A stretch of DNA of 64,000 bases. It comes from Pyrodictiaceae archaeon. GTDB lineage: Archaea; Thermoproteota; Thermoprotei_A; Sulfolobales; Pyrodictiaceae. The position numbers were made by a program, and so were the translations under genes. Below, in pieces: positions 49,207 through 59,017 of the stretch; positions within the stretch are counted from its first letter, which is position 1, and every line of letters begins with the position of its first letter. The notes below the pieces were generated by a model. That model ran no database searches. It was not told the origin of the DNA and saw only the letters and a program-made list of their open reading frames with translations. The stretch spans positions 9,792-73,791 of the forward strand of contig JALTZF010000098.1 in the NCBI GenBank assembly GCA_027046265.1. Reading direction: 5' to 3'.

Positions 49207-49449
49207 CAAGCACTAATGACGCTGCACAGCAGTTCATACTAGCCCTACTACATAGTACACGTCGTAGTTTTACAAGCAATGCGTTCATCATAACATAATA
49301 CCTAAATAGAATGTCTCTAGAGAAAAGGGCTATGAGGATTACCCGGCAAGTATGAGTCCACAAGTGATGTGGGCGATGAATGCTCAGAGTTCCGCCGAGC
49401 CCTTATCCATAGTACTATCTCACAGTTTATTCCTGGTTACGAATACAAT

Positions 49450-49463
49450 AGTGTTAAAACACT
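49450..49463. repeat. Inverted repeat agtgtt-aa-aacact
   Basis: Perfect 6-nt arms with 2-nt spacer upstream of the GC-rich segment. Confidence 0.5.
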
Positions 49464-49481
49464 GTTAGAAGGAGACTTTGA

Positions 49482-49575
49482 TAGTGGCGATGACGAGGAA
49501 TCCCCACGAAAGAGGAAACCCCCACCGTGCGACAGCCCCATTATTGGGGCTAATGAGCTGGGGCCGGCGCTACAG
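49482..49575. ncRNA. Candidate GC-rich structured intergenic RNA between lig and the antiporter gene
   Basis: agcccc-attatt-ggggct hairpin, tagtg/cgcta terminal pairing, atypical GC content; overlapping 79-aa ORF looks spurious. Confidence 0.3.
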
Positions 49576-49615
49576 AGCCTTACTCTTAGGCTTCTTTGCA
49601 TGTTCTGAAGGTCTT

Positions 49616-51124
49616 TCACTGTTTCATATGTTCTTCGCGTCTTGAAAGGAGGAGTGCTAGAAGTTTTCTTGACGTTATTGTCCCGACAACTTCTCCTTTA
49701 TGATTCACTATGGCTATTATTGGCTCATGTAAAAGTGAAGGATCAGCAAGTATCTCAGAGACTGTGGCATCACTGGAGACTACAGGAACCTCGGTCCTCA
49801 TGAACAGTCTTACAGGTATTCTTCTAAGCATCCGTGGATTGACTGTTGCAAAGTCCTCAGCAACTATGTAGCCAACTGGCCTCATAAACCTATCAACGAC
49901 AACTGCAGCCCCTTTCTCTGCTACGAGACGAGCAGCATATTCCGCTGACTCGTTTTCGTCAATAATTATAAGTTCGGGCCGTAAGTCAATTAGCCTCTGA
50001 CGTGGTATGTCTCTGCTCCTCTCTTTTACGCGATAAGCGAGCGAAGCCGTGATTACTGATGCCAATATGGCTAATAGAGCTGAAGTATAGATGTCGTATC
50101 CTATCAAGTTACCTTGGAGAAGAGCGAGGAGAAGTGCAGCATCAACGCCCCCCTTTGCAAGAAGTGCAATACTCTCTCTTAACTTAAACCCATACCTTGT
50201 GGCTAGTACCACCTTTATAGAGCTTGGCACAGCGAAGAATATGAATGCAAACAACACATCACGTACTGTAAATTGTGTAGCGTATATGCCTATGCCTATA
50301 AAGAATAAAGGCTCTAGGAATCCGTAAGTGAAGGCACGTACACGCTCTAAGTATAGGGGCCTTATCTGCATGTATTCAGACAAGAATACTCCAAGCAGTA
50401 GTGCTGTTACAGCAGCATTAAAGCCTATTAATTCAGCTATATATCCAGTCATGACCACAAGGGCTATTATAAAGGCAAATGGGGCCTCTTTAACGTGAAT
50501 ATGTCTCTCTATGAATAACAAGAAGTCGTCAAACATGTGTCTTCCAACAAGAAATACAATACCAACAAATATTATTGTCTCTAGAAGCCTCAAGAAGCTA
50601 AAGCCTTGAACTAGTACGTTGAATGCTATAAGGCCTAGTACTTCAACCAGTAGACCAACACGCAGGAGGCTTAAATCACTACTCTCTAGGCTACCCTTAG
50701 CAAGTAATAGCTTCATGAGGGGTCCGGCACTCACCAACGCTATCACGGTGCCAAGACCAAGGCCAGCTTGAAGCCCTAGCCCAAGTGCTTCTATAACAAA
50801 TAATGCTATTGCACATGATGGCAGTAAAAGTGCGGCAAAAGATAGTAGAATTTCGCTTAGTGATGGCCTTAGAATTGATGGGTTTGACAATTCCTCTATT
50901 CCAGCGAGAAATAACGTAAAATTAATACCTATGATGAAAAGGAGAGAAGCAGGCTCCAAAGCTTTAGGGTTGATGAAGCCCAGGATGGCGTCGCTTAGTA
51001 GTATCCCAGCTATTATGCTACCACTAAATCCTGGAAATCCAAGTCTTTCAGCTATTTCCTCTCCAAGCTTTGCTATAAATAATAGTAATCCTATTAATAC
51101 TGCTACTTCAATATTGGCTGCCAA
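49616..51124 (-). CDS. CPA2-family Na+(K+)/H+ antiporter with C-terminal CBS domains
   Basis: Multiple TM helices, LGFPGFSGSIIAGILLSDAILGF; C-terminal CBS pair (AARLVAEKGAAVVVDRFMRPVGYIV..EPIIAIVNHKGEVVGTITSRKLL). Confidence 0.9.
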   Translation of the reverse strand: MAANIEVAVLIGLLLFIAKLGEEIAERLGFPGFSGSIIAGILLSDAILGFINPKALEPASLLFIIGINFTLFLAGIEELSNPSILRPSLSEILLSFAALLLPSCAIALFVIEALGLGLQAGLGLGTVIALVSAGPLMKLLLAKGSLESSDLSLLRVGLLVEVLGLIAFNVLVQGFSFLRLLETIIFVGIVFLVGRHMFDDFLLFIERHIHVKEAPFAFIIALVVMTGYIAELIGFNAAVTALLLGVFLSEYMQIRPLYLERVRAFTYGFLEPLFFIGIGIYATQFTVRDVLFAFIFFAVPSSIKVVLATRYGFKLRESIALLAKGGVDAALLLALLQGNLIGYDIYTSALLAILASVITASLAYRVKERSRDIPRQRLIDLRPELIIIDENESAEYAARLVAEKGAAVVVDRFMRPVGYIVAEDFATVNPRMLRRIPVRLFMRTEVPVVSSDATVSEILADPSLLHEPIIAIVNHKGEVVGTITSRKLLALLLSRREEHMKQ

Positions 51125-51213
51125 GTAAACACCTCCATGCTAAACTATAGCAGTTAACTTGCCATAAGCTGAAACGATGGTAGTTATTGTGGAAGAATAG
51201 CCTTATGTAGCTG

Positions 51214-51717
51214 TTACATGAAGCTTGTCTCCTCACTCGGCTTCTCCCGCGCATGATGCTCGGGAAAACGGCGCCAAAGTTCAGCATTTATTAGCATGAA
51301 AATGTTTACAAGCCGTGCTGCATCATCAATAAGTCTTTGTTTTTCAACAGAGTCAGCGTAGTATAGTATTTCAGCAGCTATTGCCGTAGGGCTTTGAAGC
51401 CCGCCTTGGACTGCAAGCCTACAATAAGGACATATGGCTAACAATTTGCCTACAAGTTCAGATGTGAATTCAACACGCTCACTTAGAGAAAGGTTATTGA
51501 TTAATTGCTTGTGTTTATCAGAAAAGTTTACACCAAGCCCTAAGACTATGAGGTCTCCTTTCAGACCCAGAATTCTAAGCTTTACTTGGACTGGTGGTGG
51601 TGTCATAGCTGCTACGCCCCACTCAGCTGTAGGAGGCAATCTCGCCTGTAAGGGGGCTACAATATATCCAGCAGACGTAAACCACCCTACAATCCTCTCT
51701 CTAATATTCAAAGACAA
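51214..51717 (-). CDS. Conserved archaeal protein (DUF2299-like)
   Basis: 167-aa ORF; family call tentative. Confidence 0.5.
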   Translation of the reverse strand: MSLNIRERIVGWFTSAGYIVAPLQARLPPTAEWGVAAMTPPPVQVKLRILGLKGDLIVLGLGVNFSDKHKQLINNLSLSERVEFTSELVGKLLAICPYCRLAVQGGLQSPTAIAAEILYYADSVEKQRLIDDAARLVNIFMLINAELWRRFPEHHAREKPSEETSFM

Positions 51718-51861
51718 TGTTAGTACCCACCCACTGAAAGGCTACACGTCCCTAGCTAAAAGAGATTATGATAGAATACATAATAGAGGCTACTAAGGCA
51801 CAGATATAAGTATTAAAGTAGTACAGTTTACACTATAGTCTAGTATAATGGTGAACTAAAT

Positions 51862-52626
51862 ATGCCCTTCCAAGTTGAGAGAGTGAAAACTGGCATACCC
51901 GGATTTGACGAAATACTAAATGGCGGTATACCAAGAAGGAATGTCGTCCTACTAAGTGGTGGTCCTGGCACCGGCAAGACCATTATGAGTCAGCAATATC
52001 TCTGGAATGGACTGCAAGTGGGGGAACCAGGAATCTATGTGGCGCTTGAGGAGCACCCAGTACAAGTTAGGATAAATATGGCACAATTTGGCTGGGATGT
52101 AAAACCATACGAGAGAGAAGGTGTCTTCGCTATTGTTGACGCCTTCACAGGAGGTATAGGTGAAGCAGCTAAGCGCGAAAAATACGTCGTGAGGGATCCG
52201 ACAGATGTGGGATTGCTCATAGACGTCCTTAAGGAAGCTATCCGTGACACTGGCGCACAAAGGGTAGTAATAGACTCTGTCTCAACATTATACCTGACCA
52301 AGCCAAGCGTTGCGAGAAGTGTTGTAATGATGTTAAAGAGGGTGTTAAGCGGTCTTGGCACTACAAGCTTCTTAGTAAGCCAAGTATCTGTTACAGAAAG
52401 AGGGTTTGGAGGGCCCGGCGTAGAGCACGCAGCTGACGGCATTATAAGGTTGGACCTCGACGAAATAGATGGAGAGCTTAAGAGAAGCTTGATAATATGG
52501 AAAATGAGGGGGACCAGACACAGCATGAGGAGGCACCCGTTCGATATAACAGATAAAGGCATAGTAATATATCATGACAAAGTGCTGAGAGTTACAAGAT
52601 GGGGCGTTAAAGAAGAGTCTGTCTAG
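51862..52626 (+). CDS. KaiC-domain RecA-superfamily ATPase
   Basis: [56 protein letters not shown]. Confidence 0.93.
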   Translation: MPFQVERVKTGIPGFDEILNGGIPRRNVVLLSGGPGTGKTIMSQQYLWNGLQVGEPGIYVALEEHPVQVRINMAQFGWDVKPYEREGVFAIVDAFTGGIGEAAKREKYVVRDPTDVGLLIDVLKEAIRDTGAQRVVIDSVSTLYLTKPSVARSVVMMLKRVLSGLGTTSFLVSQVSVTERGFGGPGVEHAADGIIRLDLDEIDGELKRSLIIWKMRGTRHSMRRHPFDITDKGIVIYHDKVLRVTRWGVKEESV

Positions 52627-52686
52627 AATCTTTAAAACAACAAAAATAACAGCACAATAAGAATAATGACTCTTATACTAATTTTA

Positions 52687-52785
52687 TTTTGGCGGCTCGG
52701 CACGGCTCTTCCATCAGCATCCCGCAGCCTATAAGTTCGAGGCTGCGGCTTCTTTCGTCGCAGGCGCACCACATTGCCGCCAAAA
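52687..52785. ncRNA. Candidate novel structured RNA (99 nt)
   Basis: Perfect 10-bp terminal stem ttttggcggc/gccgccaaaa plus internal 8-bp hairpin ccgcagcc-tataagttcga-ggctgcgg in intergenic DNA. Confidence 0.45.
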
Positions 52786-52818
52786 AGGATTATTTACTTA
52801 TGATGGGGGATAAGTGTT

Positions 52819-53346
52819 TTGCATAGTAACGATGTAGATGAGCTAGTAAAAAAGGAGCTTCAGAAACTAGCTGTAAGCGTACCAAAATATAGTATATTGC
52901 TGACGTCGATTCATGCCGCAGCACCAACACTACTCACTGTCCTAGTGTTTAATCTAAGGCCCACGCTTGCCCAAAGCATATTAACAATATTCGCAGCACT
53001 GTATATTGCGACATTACCCGTTGTAGTAGTTGGACTCAATACGCTTTATGGGCTTTCGAGGAAAGCGCACACCTTGTGCCGTGAGGAGAAAAGTACTGGA
53101 CTTCGTGAAGTACAGTTAATGCCTTTCGTGCTAGGCATACTTCCCCTAGGCTATCTTTACGCTCTATACTATGCAATTATGCTACTTAGTAGGTGTAAAC
53201 CCTTGCGAGGCGCTTATAGACCGGGTATATTCTTTATTGATGCTATAGTTAACGTGTTCACATTTGGACTGATAATAGTCTTATATGGAGTTAACCTAGA
53301 ACGCATGCTAGACTATCTCTCCAGAGGTTCTGAGACCCTTAAGTGA
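52819..53346 (+). CDS. Hypothetical membrane protein
   Basis: 175-aa ORF with about four hydrophobic segments. Confidence 0.6.
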   Translation: MHSNDVDELVKKELQKLAVSVPKYSILLTSIHAAAPTLLTVLVFNLRPTLAQSILTIFAALYIATLPVVVVGLNTLYGLSRKAHTLCREEKSTGLREVQLMPFVLGILPLGYLYALYYAIMLLSRCKPLRGAYRPGIFFIDAIVNVFTFGLIIVLYGVNLERMLDYLSRGSETLK

Positions 53347-54057
53347 CTAGTATATCGGACATAGATCCTTATATGTACATTTCATGCAATAACTTGATTT
53401 AACAGGTTGAGGATTACGCGTTTCTAGCCAGTAGGCTAAGAGTGGTGATAAGATCTTCATTGCTTCATAATAATCGAAGATTTTTTTAACTACCCTTATC
53501 TCCTTATTTGGAACTGACTCTTCGCCTTTAATCATCCTAATCGCTTTGATTATGTGCTTAGTCTCTCTCGTTACGATATATACTATTTTTAGATCCTTAC
53601 ATGAAAGAGCCGTCTTATATACTATAAGACTATAGGCAAATCCTTTAACAATGTCGCTATGATATATTCTAAGACTAGGGCTCGTTTTCACAATGTAGAT
53701 CGTATCTGCGCAACCATTCTCTACATGTATTGCAGGTGGTCTACCCAGTATGGGTACATTGTTGACTACCGCTGCCAAGGGTATACTGAGGAAAAATTCT
53801 TTGGACACTATTAACTTGGGTAGTCTGCTCTTAATGTTAAGCATTATTTTTAGAAGTTCTCGCGCAATGCTATTATTAATCTTATCTGGTATATCACCTC
53901 GTAGAAGCCTTAAGTGAAGCCTCATTTCACAAAAGGTTTGTTCTGCGAGAAGGTAAGGAGTAACATAGGGTAAGCCATGTCTTAGGCAACAGTACTCACC
54001 TTTGCTTATGGCTTCAAAGTATAGTTGAGCATTCTCTAGTGCTTCATAAATATTCAT
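53347..54057 (-). CDS. Cas4/PD-(D/E)XK-like Fe-S protein with degenerate active site
   Basis: VTPYLLAEQTFCEMRLHLRLLRGDI...GRPPAIHVENGCADTIYIVKTSPSLRIYHSDIVKGFAYSLIVYKTAL...YCMKCTYKDLCPIY. Confidence 0.65.
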   Translation of the reverse strand: MNIYEALENAQLYFEAISKGEYCCLRHGLPYVTPYLLAEQTFCEMRLHLRLLRGDIPDKINNSIARELLKIMLNIKSRLPKLIVSKEFFLSIPLAAVVNNVPILGRPPAIHVENGCADTIYIVKTSPSLRIYHSDIVKGFAYSLIVYKTALSCKDLKIVYIVTRETKHIIKAIRMIKGEESVPNKEIRVVKKIFDYYEAMKILSPLLAYWLETRNPQPVKSSYCMKCTYKDLCPIY

Positions 54058-54270
54058 GGTAGTTAACCCACCAGGTCTACAACATTCTAGCTTGCCGTGA
54101 CATAGCTTTGAACTTGTAATACCATATAGTGCTTAATTATGGTTCTATCATGAAAACTTAATTGAGATTTACAAAGCTTACCCTGTTGTTTCTGCCCACA
54201 GTTTACACAAGAATTGATACATGTTTATTATTGTTCAGGTGTTAGTTTTTAGTGCGGTGGAGGAGGGGTT

Positions 54271-55488
54271 ATGGTCAGGTATAACAGGTTCTACTCATCT
54301 ATTGCAAGCTCCTTACGTGCATCAGATATCCGCGAACTCCTGAAGCTAGTAGAGAAAGGTGACATAATAAGCCTTGCAGGAGGATTGCCGGACCCACAAA
54401 CCTTTCCCAGAGAGGAACTGGCAGATATCGCGCGCCAAGTAATCATTAATTTTGGCGAGAAAGCACTCCAGTACGCACCAACCCGAGGTGTATCATACTT
54501 TCTTGAAGCAGTACGCGAATTTGCTGTACGTCATGGTATAAAAGTAACCGATGATGATGGCATTATAGCCACTGTAGGTAGCCAACAATCACTCTACCTT
54601 ATTGGCAAAGCACTATTGGATAAAGGGGACATTGTCATTACAGAAGAGCCAGCCTACTTGGGTGCTGTTCAGGCATTTAAGGCTGTAGGCGCGCGTTTTG
54701 CTACTGTACCCATAGATGAGAATGGAATGCGGACTGATAAGCTAGAGGAAGTTCTTGCTAGTTTAAGGAGGGAAGGGCGTATCAATAAGGTAAAATTCAT
54801 ATATACGGTTGCAACATGCCATAATCCTGCAGGCACAACTATGCCTAACGATAGGAGGAAACAGCTTCTCGAGTTAGCTGAGCAGTATGACCTCCTTGTA
54901 GTGGAGGATGATCCTTACCGGTTTATAATGTTTGAAGAGGCTGAAGCTACACCGATAAAAACTATTGACAATAGTGGCAGAACTATCTATTTGAGTTCAT
55001 TCAGTAAAATATTGGCGCCCGGACTTAGACTTGGCTGGGCTGTAGGCCCTGATCCTATCATAGGGAAGCTTGAATTATTGAAGCAACCAGTTGATCTTCA
55101 TACTCCTTCTCTACCGCAGTTTATTGCTGCTGAGGCTATAAAGAGAGGGGTTATTGATAGGCATCTGCCTAGAATAAGGGCTATATATAGAGAGAAGAGA
55201 GATGCCATGCTTAGTGCTCTTGAAGAACATATGCCGGAGAGCGTGAAATGGACAAAGCCTGTTGGTGGAATGTTTGTCTGGGTATGGTTTCCTGAAGGAG
55301 TAAACACACGAGAACTCTTTAAGAAGGCTTTAGAAAAGAAGGTTGCATTTGTCCCAGGCGACGCGTTCTTCCCCAATGGCGGCGGCGAAAATACTGCTCG
55401 CCTAAACTTCAGTTACCCACCCCCAGAGAAGCTTAGAGAGGGCGTAAAGAGGCTGGCAGAAGCCTATAAGGAACTCTATGGCAACTAG
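54271..55488 (+). CDS. PLP-dependent aminotransferase class I/II (LysN/2-aminoadipate type)
   Basis: GDIISLAGGLPDPQTFPREEL..LQYAPTRGVSYFLEAV..YTVATCHNPAGTTMPNDRR..YLSSFSKILAPGLRLGW. Confidence 0.94.
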   Translation: MVRYNRFYSSIASSLRASDIRELLKLVEKGDIISLAGGLPDPQTFPREELADIARQVIINFGEKALQYAPTRGVSYFLEAVREFAVRHGIKVTDDDGIIATVGSQQSLYLIGKALLDKGDIVITEEPAYLGAVQAFKAVGARFATVPIDENGMRTDKLEEVLASLRREGRINKVKFIYTVATCHNPAGTTMPNDRRKQLLELAEQYDLLVVEDDPYRFIMFEEAEATPIKTIDNSGRTIYLSSFSKILAPGLRLGWAVGPDPIIGKLELLKQPVDLHTPSLPQFIAAEAIKRGVIDRHLPRIRAIYREKRDAMLSALEEHMPESVKWTKPVGGMFVWVWFPEGVNTRELFKKALEKKVAFVPGDAFFPNGGGENTARLNFSYPPPEKLREGVKRLAEAYKELYGN

Positions 55489-55497
55489 CATGTTGAC

Positions 55498-56373
55498 TTA
55501 TTTTCTTTCTAATACATATACAAAGGACGTTCTTTCACTTAATAAAGGGGGCTCGATAAGCCCTATATCAATATTCACAATATGTTCTTTGATACAATCA
55601 GCGTGTTTTCTTAGAAGCTTTCTCCAATACAATCCATGGGTTCCCTTAAGTAATTCAAAACACAAAATGTCATTAGGTAAAGGAGCGTAAATGGATGATG
55701 CAACTGGATGAAGGAGAACTGCTCTAGGTGCTTTAATTAGTTTGGTGTACCACGTAAAAGGAATGGGTGTCATTAAAACAATAACATCATAGTTGTTATG
55801 AGCTACTCGATGAATTAATCTAAGACCACAAATACTCTTCTTATACTTGAAGGTTAACGTGTCCACATTATAACCTCTATCTACTAGTTCAAGAGACAGA
55901 AGAAGCCCGGAAACACCTGCTCCAACCACGAGTACTCTAGAGTAGTCGCTTAACTCTATCTTTGTAACAGCATCATATGCTATTGATGCATGGAGAGAAA
56001 GAGAGTCTAAGGGGTTAGGATTATTATCAAGTACTGTAAGAGAATCAGATTTGACTACAGTGTACTCTCCTAAGAAGCCGTCAGTGTCTATACCCGTCTG
56101 AGAATATAGCTCTACTGTTGTAGGTGCAACGTACTTTCCTGAGAAAATAGGGTTGATACTCTTGCTTGTTTCAACGATTCGGCCAATCCCCGAGAATCCC
56201 ATGACAATCCCATATCTTGGCAGAATGACTCTCTGGCGAATAGCCTCTTCAACACCTGTCCATGAAGCATAATGGACTCTAATCAGTACATAACCTGGGG
56301 GAATATAACCGAAGTGTCTTTTAGAAATATTAATATCACCGCGCCATTCAATAACAGTATACTCTTGTACCAT
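55498..56373 (-). CDS. MDR-superfamily (zinc-dependent alcohol dehydrogenase-like) protein
   Basis: GYVLIRVHYASWTGVEEAIRQ..GIVMGFSGIGRIVE..VLVVGAGVSGLLLSLELVDRGYNV. Confidence 0.78.
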   Translation of the reverse strand: MVQEYTVIEWRGDINISKRHFGYIPPGYVLIRVHYASWTGVEEAIRQRVILPRYGIVMGFSGIGRIVETSKSINPIFSGKYVAPTTVELYSQTGIDTDGFLGEYTVVKSDSLTVLDNNPNPLDSLSLHASIAYDAVTKIELSDYSRVLVVGAGVSGLLLSLELVDRGYNVDTLTFKYKKSICGLRLIHRVAHNNYDVIVLMTPIPFTWYTKLIKAPRAVLLHPVASSIYAPLPNDILCFELLKGTHGLYWRKLLRKHADCIKEHIVNIDIGLIEPPLLSERTSFVYVLERK

Positions 56374-56517
56374 CTCTCATCTCCATTCTACATATCCTAT
56401 AAAAAGATGCTTGGTGAACATCAAAATTCTTCCCAGCTTTTATGAGCCTAGCGTTCTTTCTTTTATAATCTAGTCTCCTGGTTCTCTATACATTATGGAG
56501 TTTCTGGTGTATGACTA

Positions 56518-57381
56518 ATGCCCATGACGGTCCCATCAACTAGTCTTATTAATAAGGATCTGGTAAAAGCTGCTGAATTACTGTGTACTAATGGATTTGA
56601 AATGATTGAGCTATCGTACACCAACATTGAACGAAGTGGTGTAGACGCATATTCCGCATATAGCCATATACAATCTGCTTTTTCCATAATTCAACGCTTA
56701 GGATGTAAGGCTCCCGTAATACATGCCCCATGGGAGCAATACTTGTCTCTCTTTTTAGGTTCCGGACTTGATAATCTTATAGGTAAGATTAAACTAATAA
56801 TAGATCTCGCCTCAAAATATGATGCTCATATTATTGTATTACATCTCATACCTCAAAACTATATAGGAGAAAAGCAAGTCTATACTGTAGCACACAGGAT
56901 ACTTAGTAAATTAATTGATTATAGGGAGAGGGAGAGACTCAGTATCAAGATAGCATTAGAGAACCTTGCCCATGGCAATCCTTGGAATAAATTTGAGAAG
57001 CTTATAAGCTTAATACAACACTTTAATAACGACATGTTAGGCCTTTGTATAGATGTAGGCCATGCACACATTAACAAGTATACCCCCACTAGCTTGGATA
57101 GGATACTTTCTAGCTATAATGTTGTTAATAAAGTCTTTTGCATACACATAAATGACAATGACGGAGTCAATGATACACATAGCTTACCGGGCTGTGGAAC
57201 TATAGACTGGAGTAGACTGCTATCCTCTCAGTGGTTTCGTACAGCAGAATACTGGGTCTTAGAGAGCGAATGTAAGTTAAAGAGTGTAGATGCATGCGTA
57301 GTTAGAGCCTTGGGCTCGATGAGTATGATAGAAAAGCTACGTTCTCTTTTGCATAGAGATAGTAAGATGAGGTTGGGATAG
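56518..57381 (+). CDS. Sugar phosphate isomerase/epimerase family (AP endonuclease 2 TIM barrel)
   Basis: KIALENLAHGNPWNKFEKL..LGLCIDVGHAHINK..FCIHINDNDGVNDTHSLPGCGTIDW. Confidence 0.85.
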   Translation: MPMTVPSTSLINKDLVKAAELLCTNGFEMIELSYTNIERSGVDAYSAYSHIQSAFSIIQRLGCKAPVIHAPWEQYLSLFLGSGLDNLIGKIKLIIDLASKYDAHIIVLHLIPQNYIGEKQVYTVAHRILSKLIDYRERERLSIKIALENLAHGNPWNKFEKLISLIQHFNNDMLGLCIDVGHAHINKYTPTSLDRILSSYNVVNKVFCIHINDNDGVNDTHSLPGCGTIDWSRLLSSQWFRTAEYWVLESECKLKSVDACVVRALGSMSMIEKLRSLLHRDSKMRLG

Positions 57382-57388
57382 TCTAGAG

Positions 57389-58813
57389 CTAAATTTCAGG
57401 AGTTATGACGTAATCCTCGTCTTTATAAAGTACAATGTACATTGCAATCAATGTAACAAGTAGTGATGCAGCTGACATATACGATATAAGCCCTGAAATT
57501 GCTGAGTAGCTTGATAGACTAACGGCTGTATTTATCATTATCTTGGTTGGTATAAAGCCAACAGCAGAAGATACTCCTATGACTAGGTTAGCATTTAACA
57601 GTATCCCTTTCTCATTATATGAAGCTTTAACGTAAATAGGTTGTACAAGCACTTGTATACTACGGTACAATGTATATTGGACACGTATGAATGTCTGTTT
57701 AAGCTTTGAGATTTCTATAGTACGTCCAGCAAGGTTTGGGGCAAGGTATAAGTTGTATTGTTCTAATACTTTCGAAGTTATTCTACCTACTATGTCTTGA
57801 GCTGTATAGGTTATTGGTTCAGCACGTCCATCATGGATGTACACAAAGACTATATCGATGCCTTTTTCGGTATAGCCAGTGATGTCCCAAGCTACTTTAT
57901 AAAGAGCTAATGTTGTTGGCGAAGCTGTACTTAAGAAGTAGCTTACCATGGTTCCTGCGAGCAGCGCCATAGACAAGAGGGCGAAAAGAGACTTAGCTGA
58001 TGGTGATAGGCCTCTTCGCTCGAATGGGGTATAAAAGTATAGTATTCCAAAGAGGCTTCGTGCACGGCTCATTAGCCTCAAGAGTCTTAGACGGTTTTTA
58101 TCTGCTGTAAACATTAAGCTTGCCACTCCTGCAAGGAAGCCTCCAGCATGGGCGAAGAATGCTATTCCGCTATTAAATAGTATGTAACCTTCTAGGACTT
58201 GTATAGCAAACCATGAGAGAAGATAGTATATTGCTGGAAGTTCAAAGCAGAAAGGTATTAAGAAGAGAAAGAAGCAGGCTGAGAGCCTTGTACCCGGGAA
58301 GAGGAGCATATATGCACCCAATACACCGCTTATAGCACCACTCGCGCCCACACTAGGGATAGCTAACATCATTGGATCTTGTATATATGTGAATACTGTG
58401 TGGAATACTATAGCCATAATGCCGCTAGCTATGTATAGTGCTAGGAATCTCCATTTGCCGAGAGTTCTTTCAACTGCTCTACCGAAAATATAGAGGAAGT
58501 ACATGTTGAAGAATATGTGGAAAATGTCTGCATGCGTGAACATTGCAGTGAATACTCTATAAATAGAAGCAGGATCTACAAGAAGCTGTGCTGGTATAAC
58601 GCCAAGTCTCGCGATCCAGTCAACCGTGCTCTGAATAAATCCTGTTTCAAACGACGTTATAATGTAAACTATTAGGTTCAAGATAATTATTGTGTATAGC
58701 ATTACTGGCCTCTCTTCAGAATAGGGTACTGCATCAGCACCAAACACAATTTCTCTAGTAATTGGAAATGATGGGGCATTATTGCTCTCGCTCTTATTCA
58801 TGCTTAACACCAT
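57389..58813 (-). CDS. Rhomboid-family intramembrane serine protease with C-terminal accessory domain
   Basis: IFHIFFNMYFLYIFGRAVE, SVGASGAISGVLGAYMLLFPGTR, IAFFAHAGGFLAGV; about 170-aa extension before a last TM. Confidence 0.9.
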   Translation of the reverse strand: MVLSMNKSESNNAPSFPITREIVFGADAVPYSEERPVMLYTIIILNLIVYIITSFETGFIQSTVDWIARLGVIPAQLLVDPASIYRVFTAMFTHADIFHIFFNMYFLYIFGRAVERTLGKWRFLALYIASGIMAIVFHTVFTYIQDPMMLAIPSVGASGAISGVLGAYMLLFPGTRLSACFFLFLIPFCFELPAIYYLLSWFAIQVLEGYILFNSGIAFFAHAGGFLAGVASLMFTADKNRLRLLRLMSRARSLFGILYFYTPFERRGLSPSAKSLFALLSMALLAGTMVSYFLSTASPTTLALYKVAWDITGYTEKGIDIVFVYIHDGRAEPITYTAQDIVGRITSKVLEQYNLYLAPNLAGRTIEISKLKQTFIRVQYTLYRSIQVLVQPIYVKASYNEKGILLNANLVIGVSSAVGFIPTKIMINTAVSLSSYSAISGLISYMSAASLLVTLIAMYIVLYKDEDYVITPEI

Positions 58814-59017
58814 TTAGTTAATGTATCCATAAATAGTACCTATAGGGTGTCCATCTAATTGACATCCAATCCCGTGATTATTTAAACTCTACCAGTATGG
58901 CTAAGAAACTAAGACCTTTCATCATCTACGTCTCTCTTAGTAATAGGTCGAGATTTGTCTAAGTTAACGAGTTTTTTACTCCCATGCCATAAGTTATAGT
59001 AGCCTGGTGCCCTAGTA

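Noticed and set aside
49369-49608. 79-aa ORF between lig and antiporter
   Set aside because: No protein-like features; overlaps GC-rich hairpin-forming DNA better explained as RNA.
52035-52562. 175-aa minus-strand ORF over kaiC-like gene
   Set aside because: Shadow ORF of a strongly supported Walker-motif ATPase gene.
53347-54057. Possibility that the Cas4-like gene marks a CRISPR-cas locus
   Set aside because: No direct-repeat array and no other cas genes are visible in the window.
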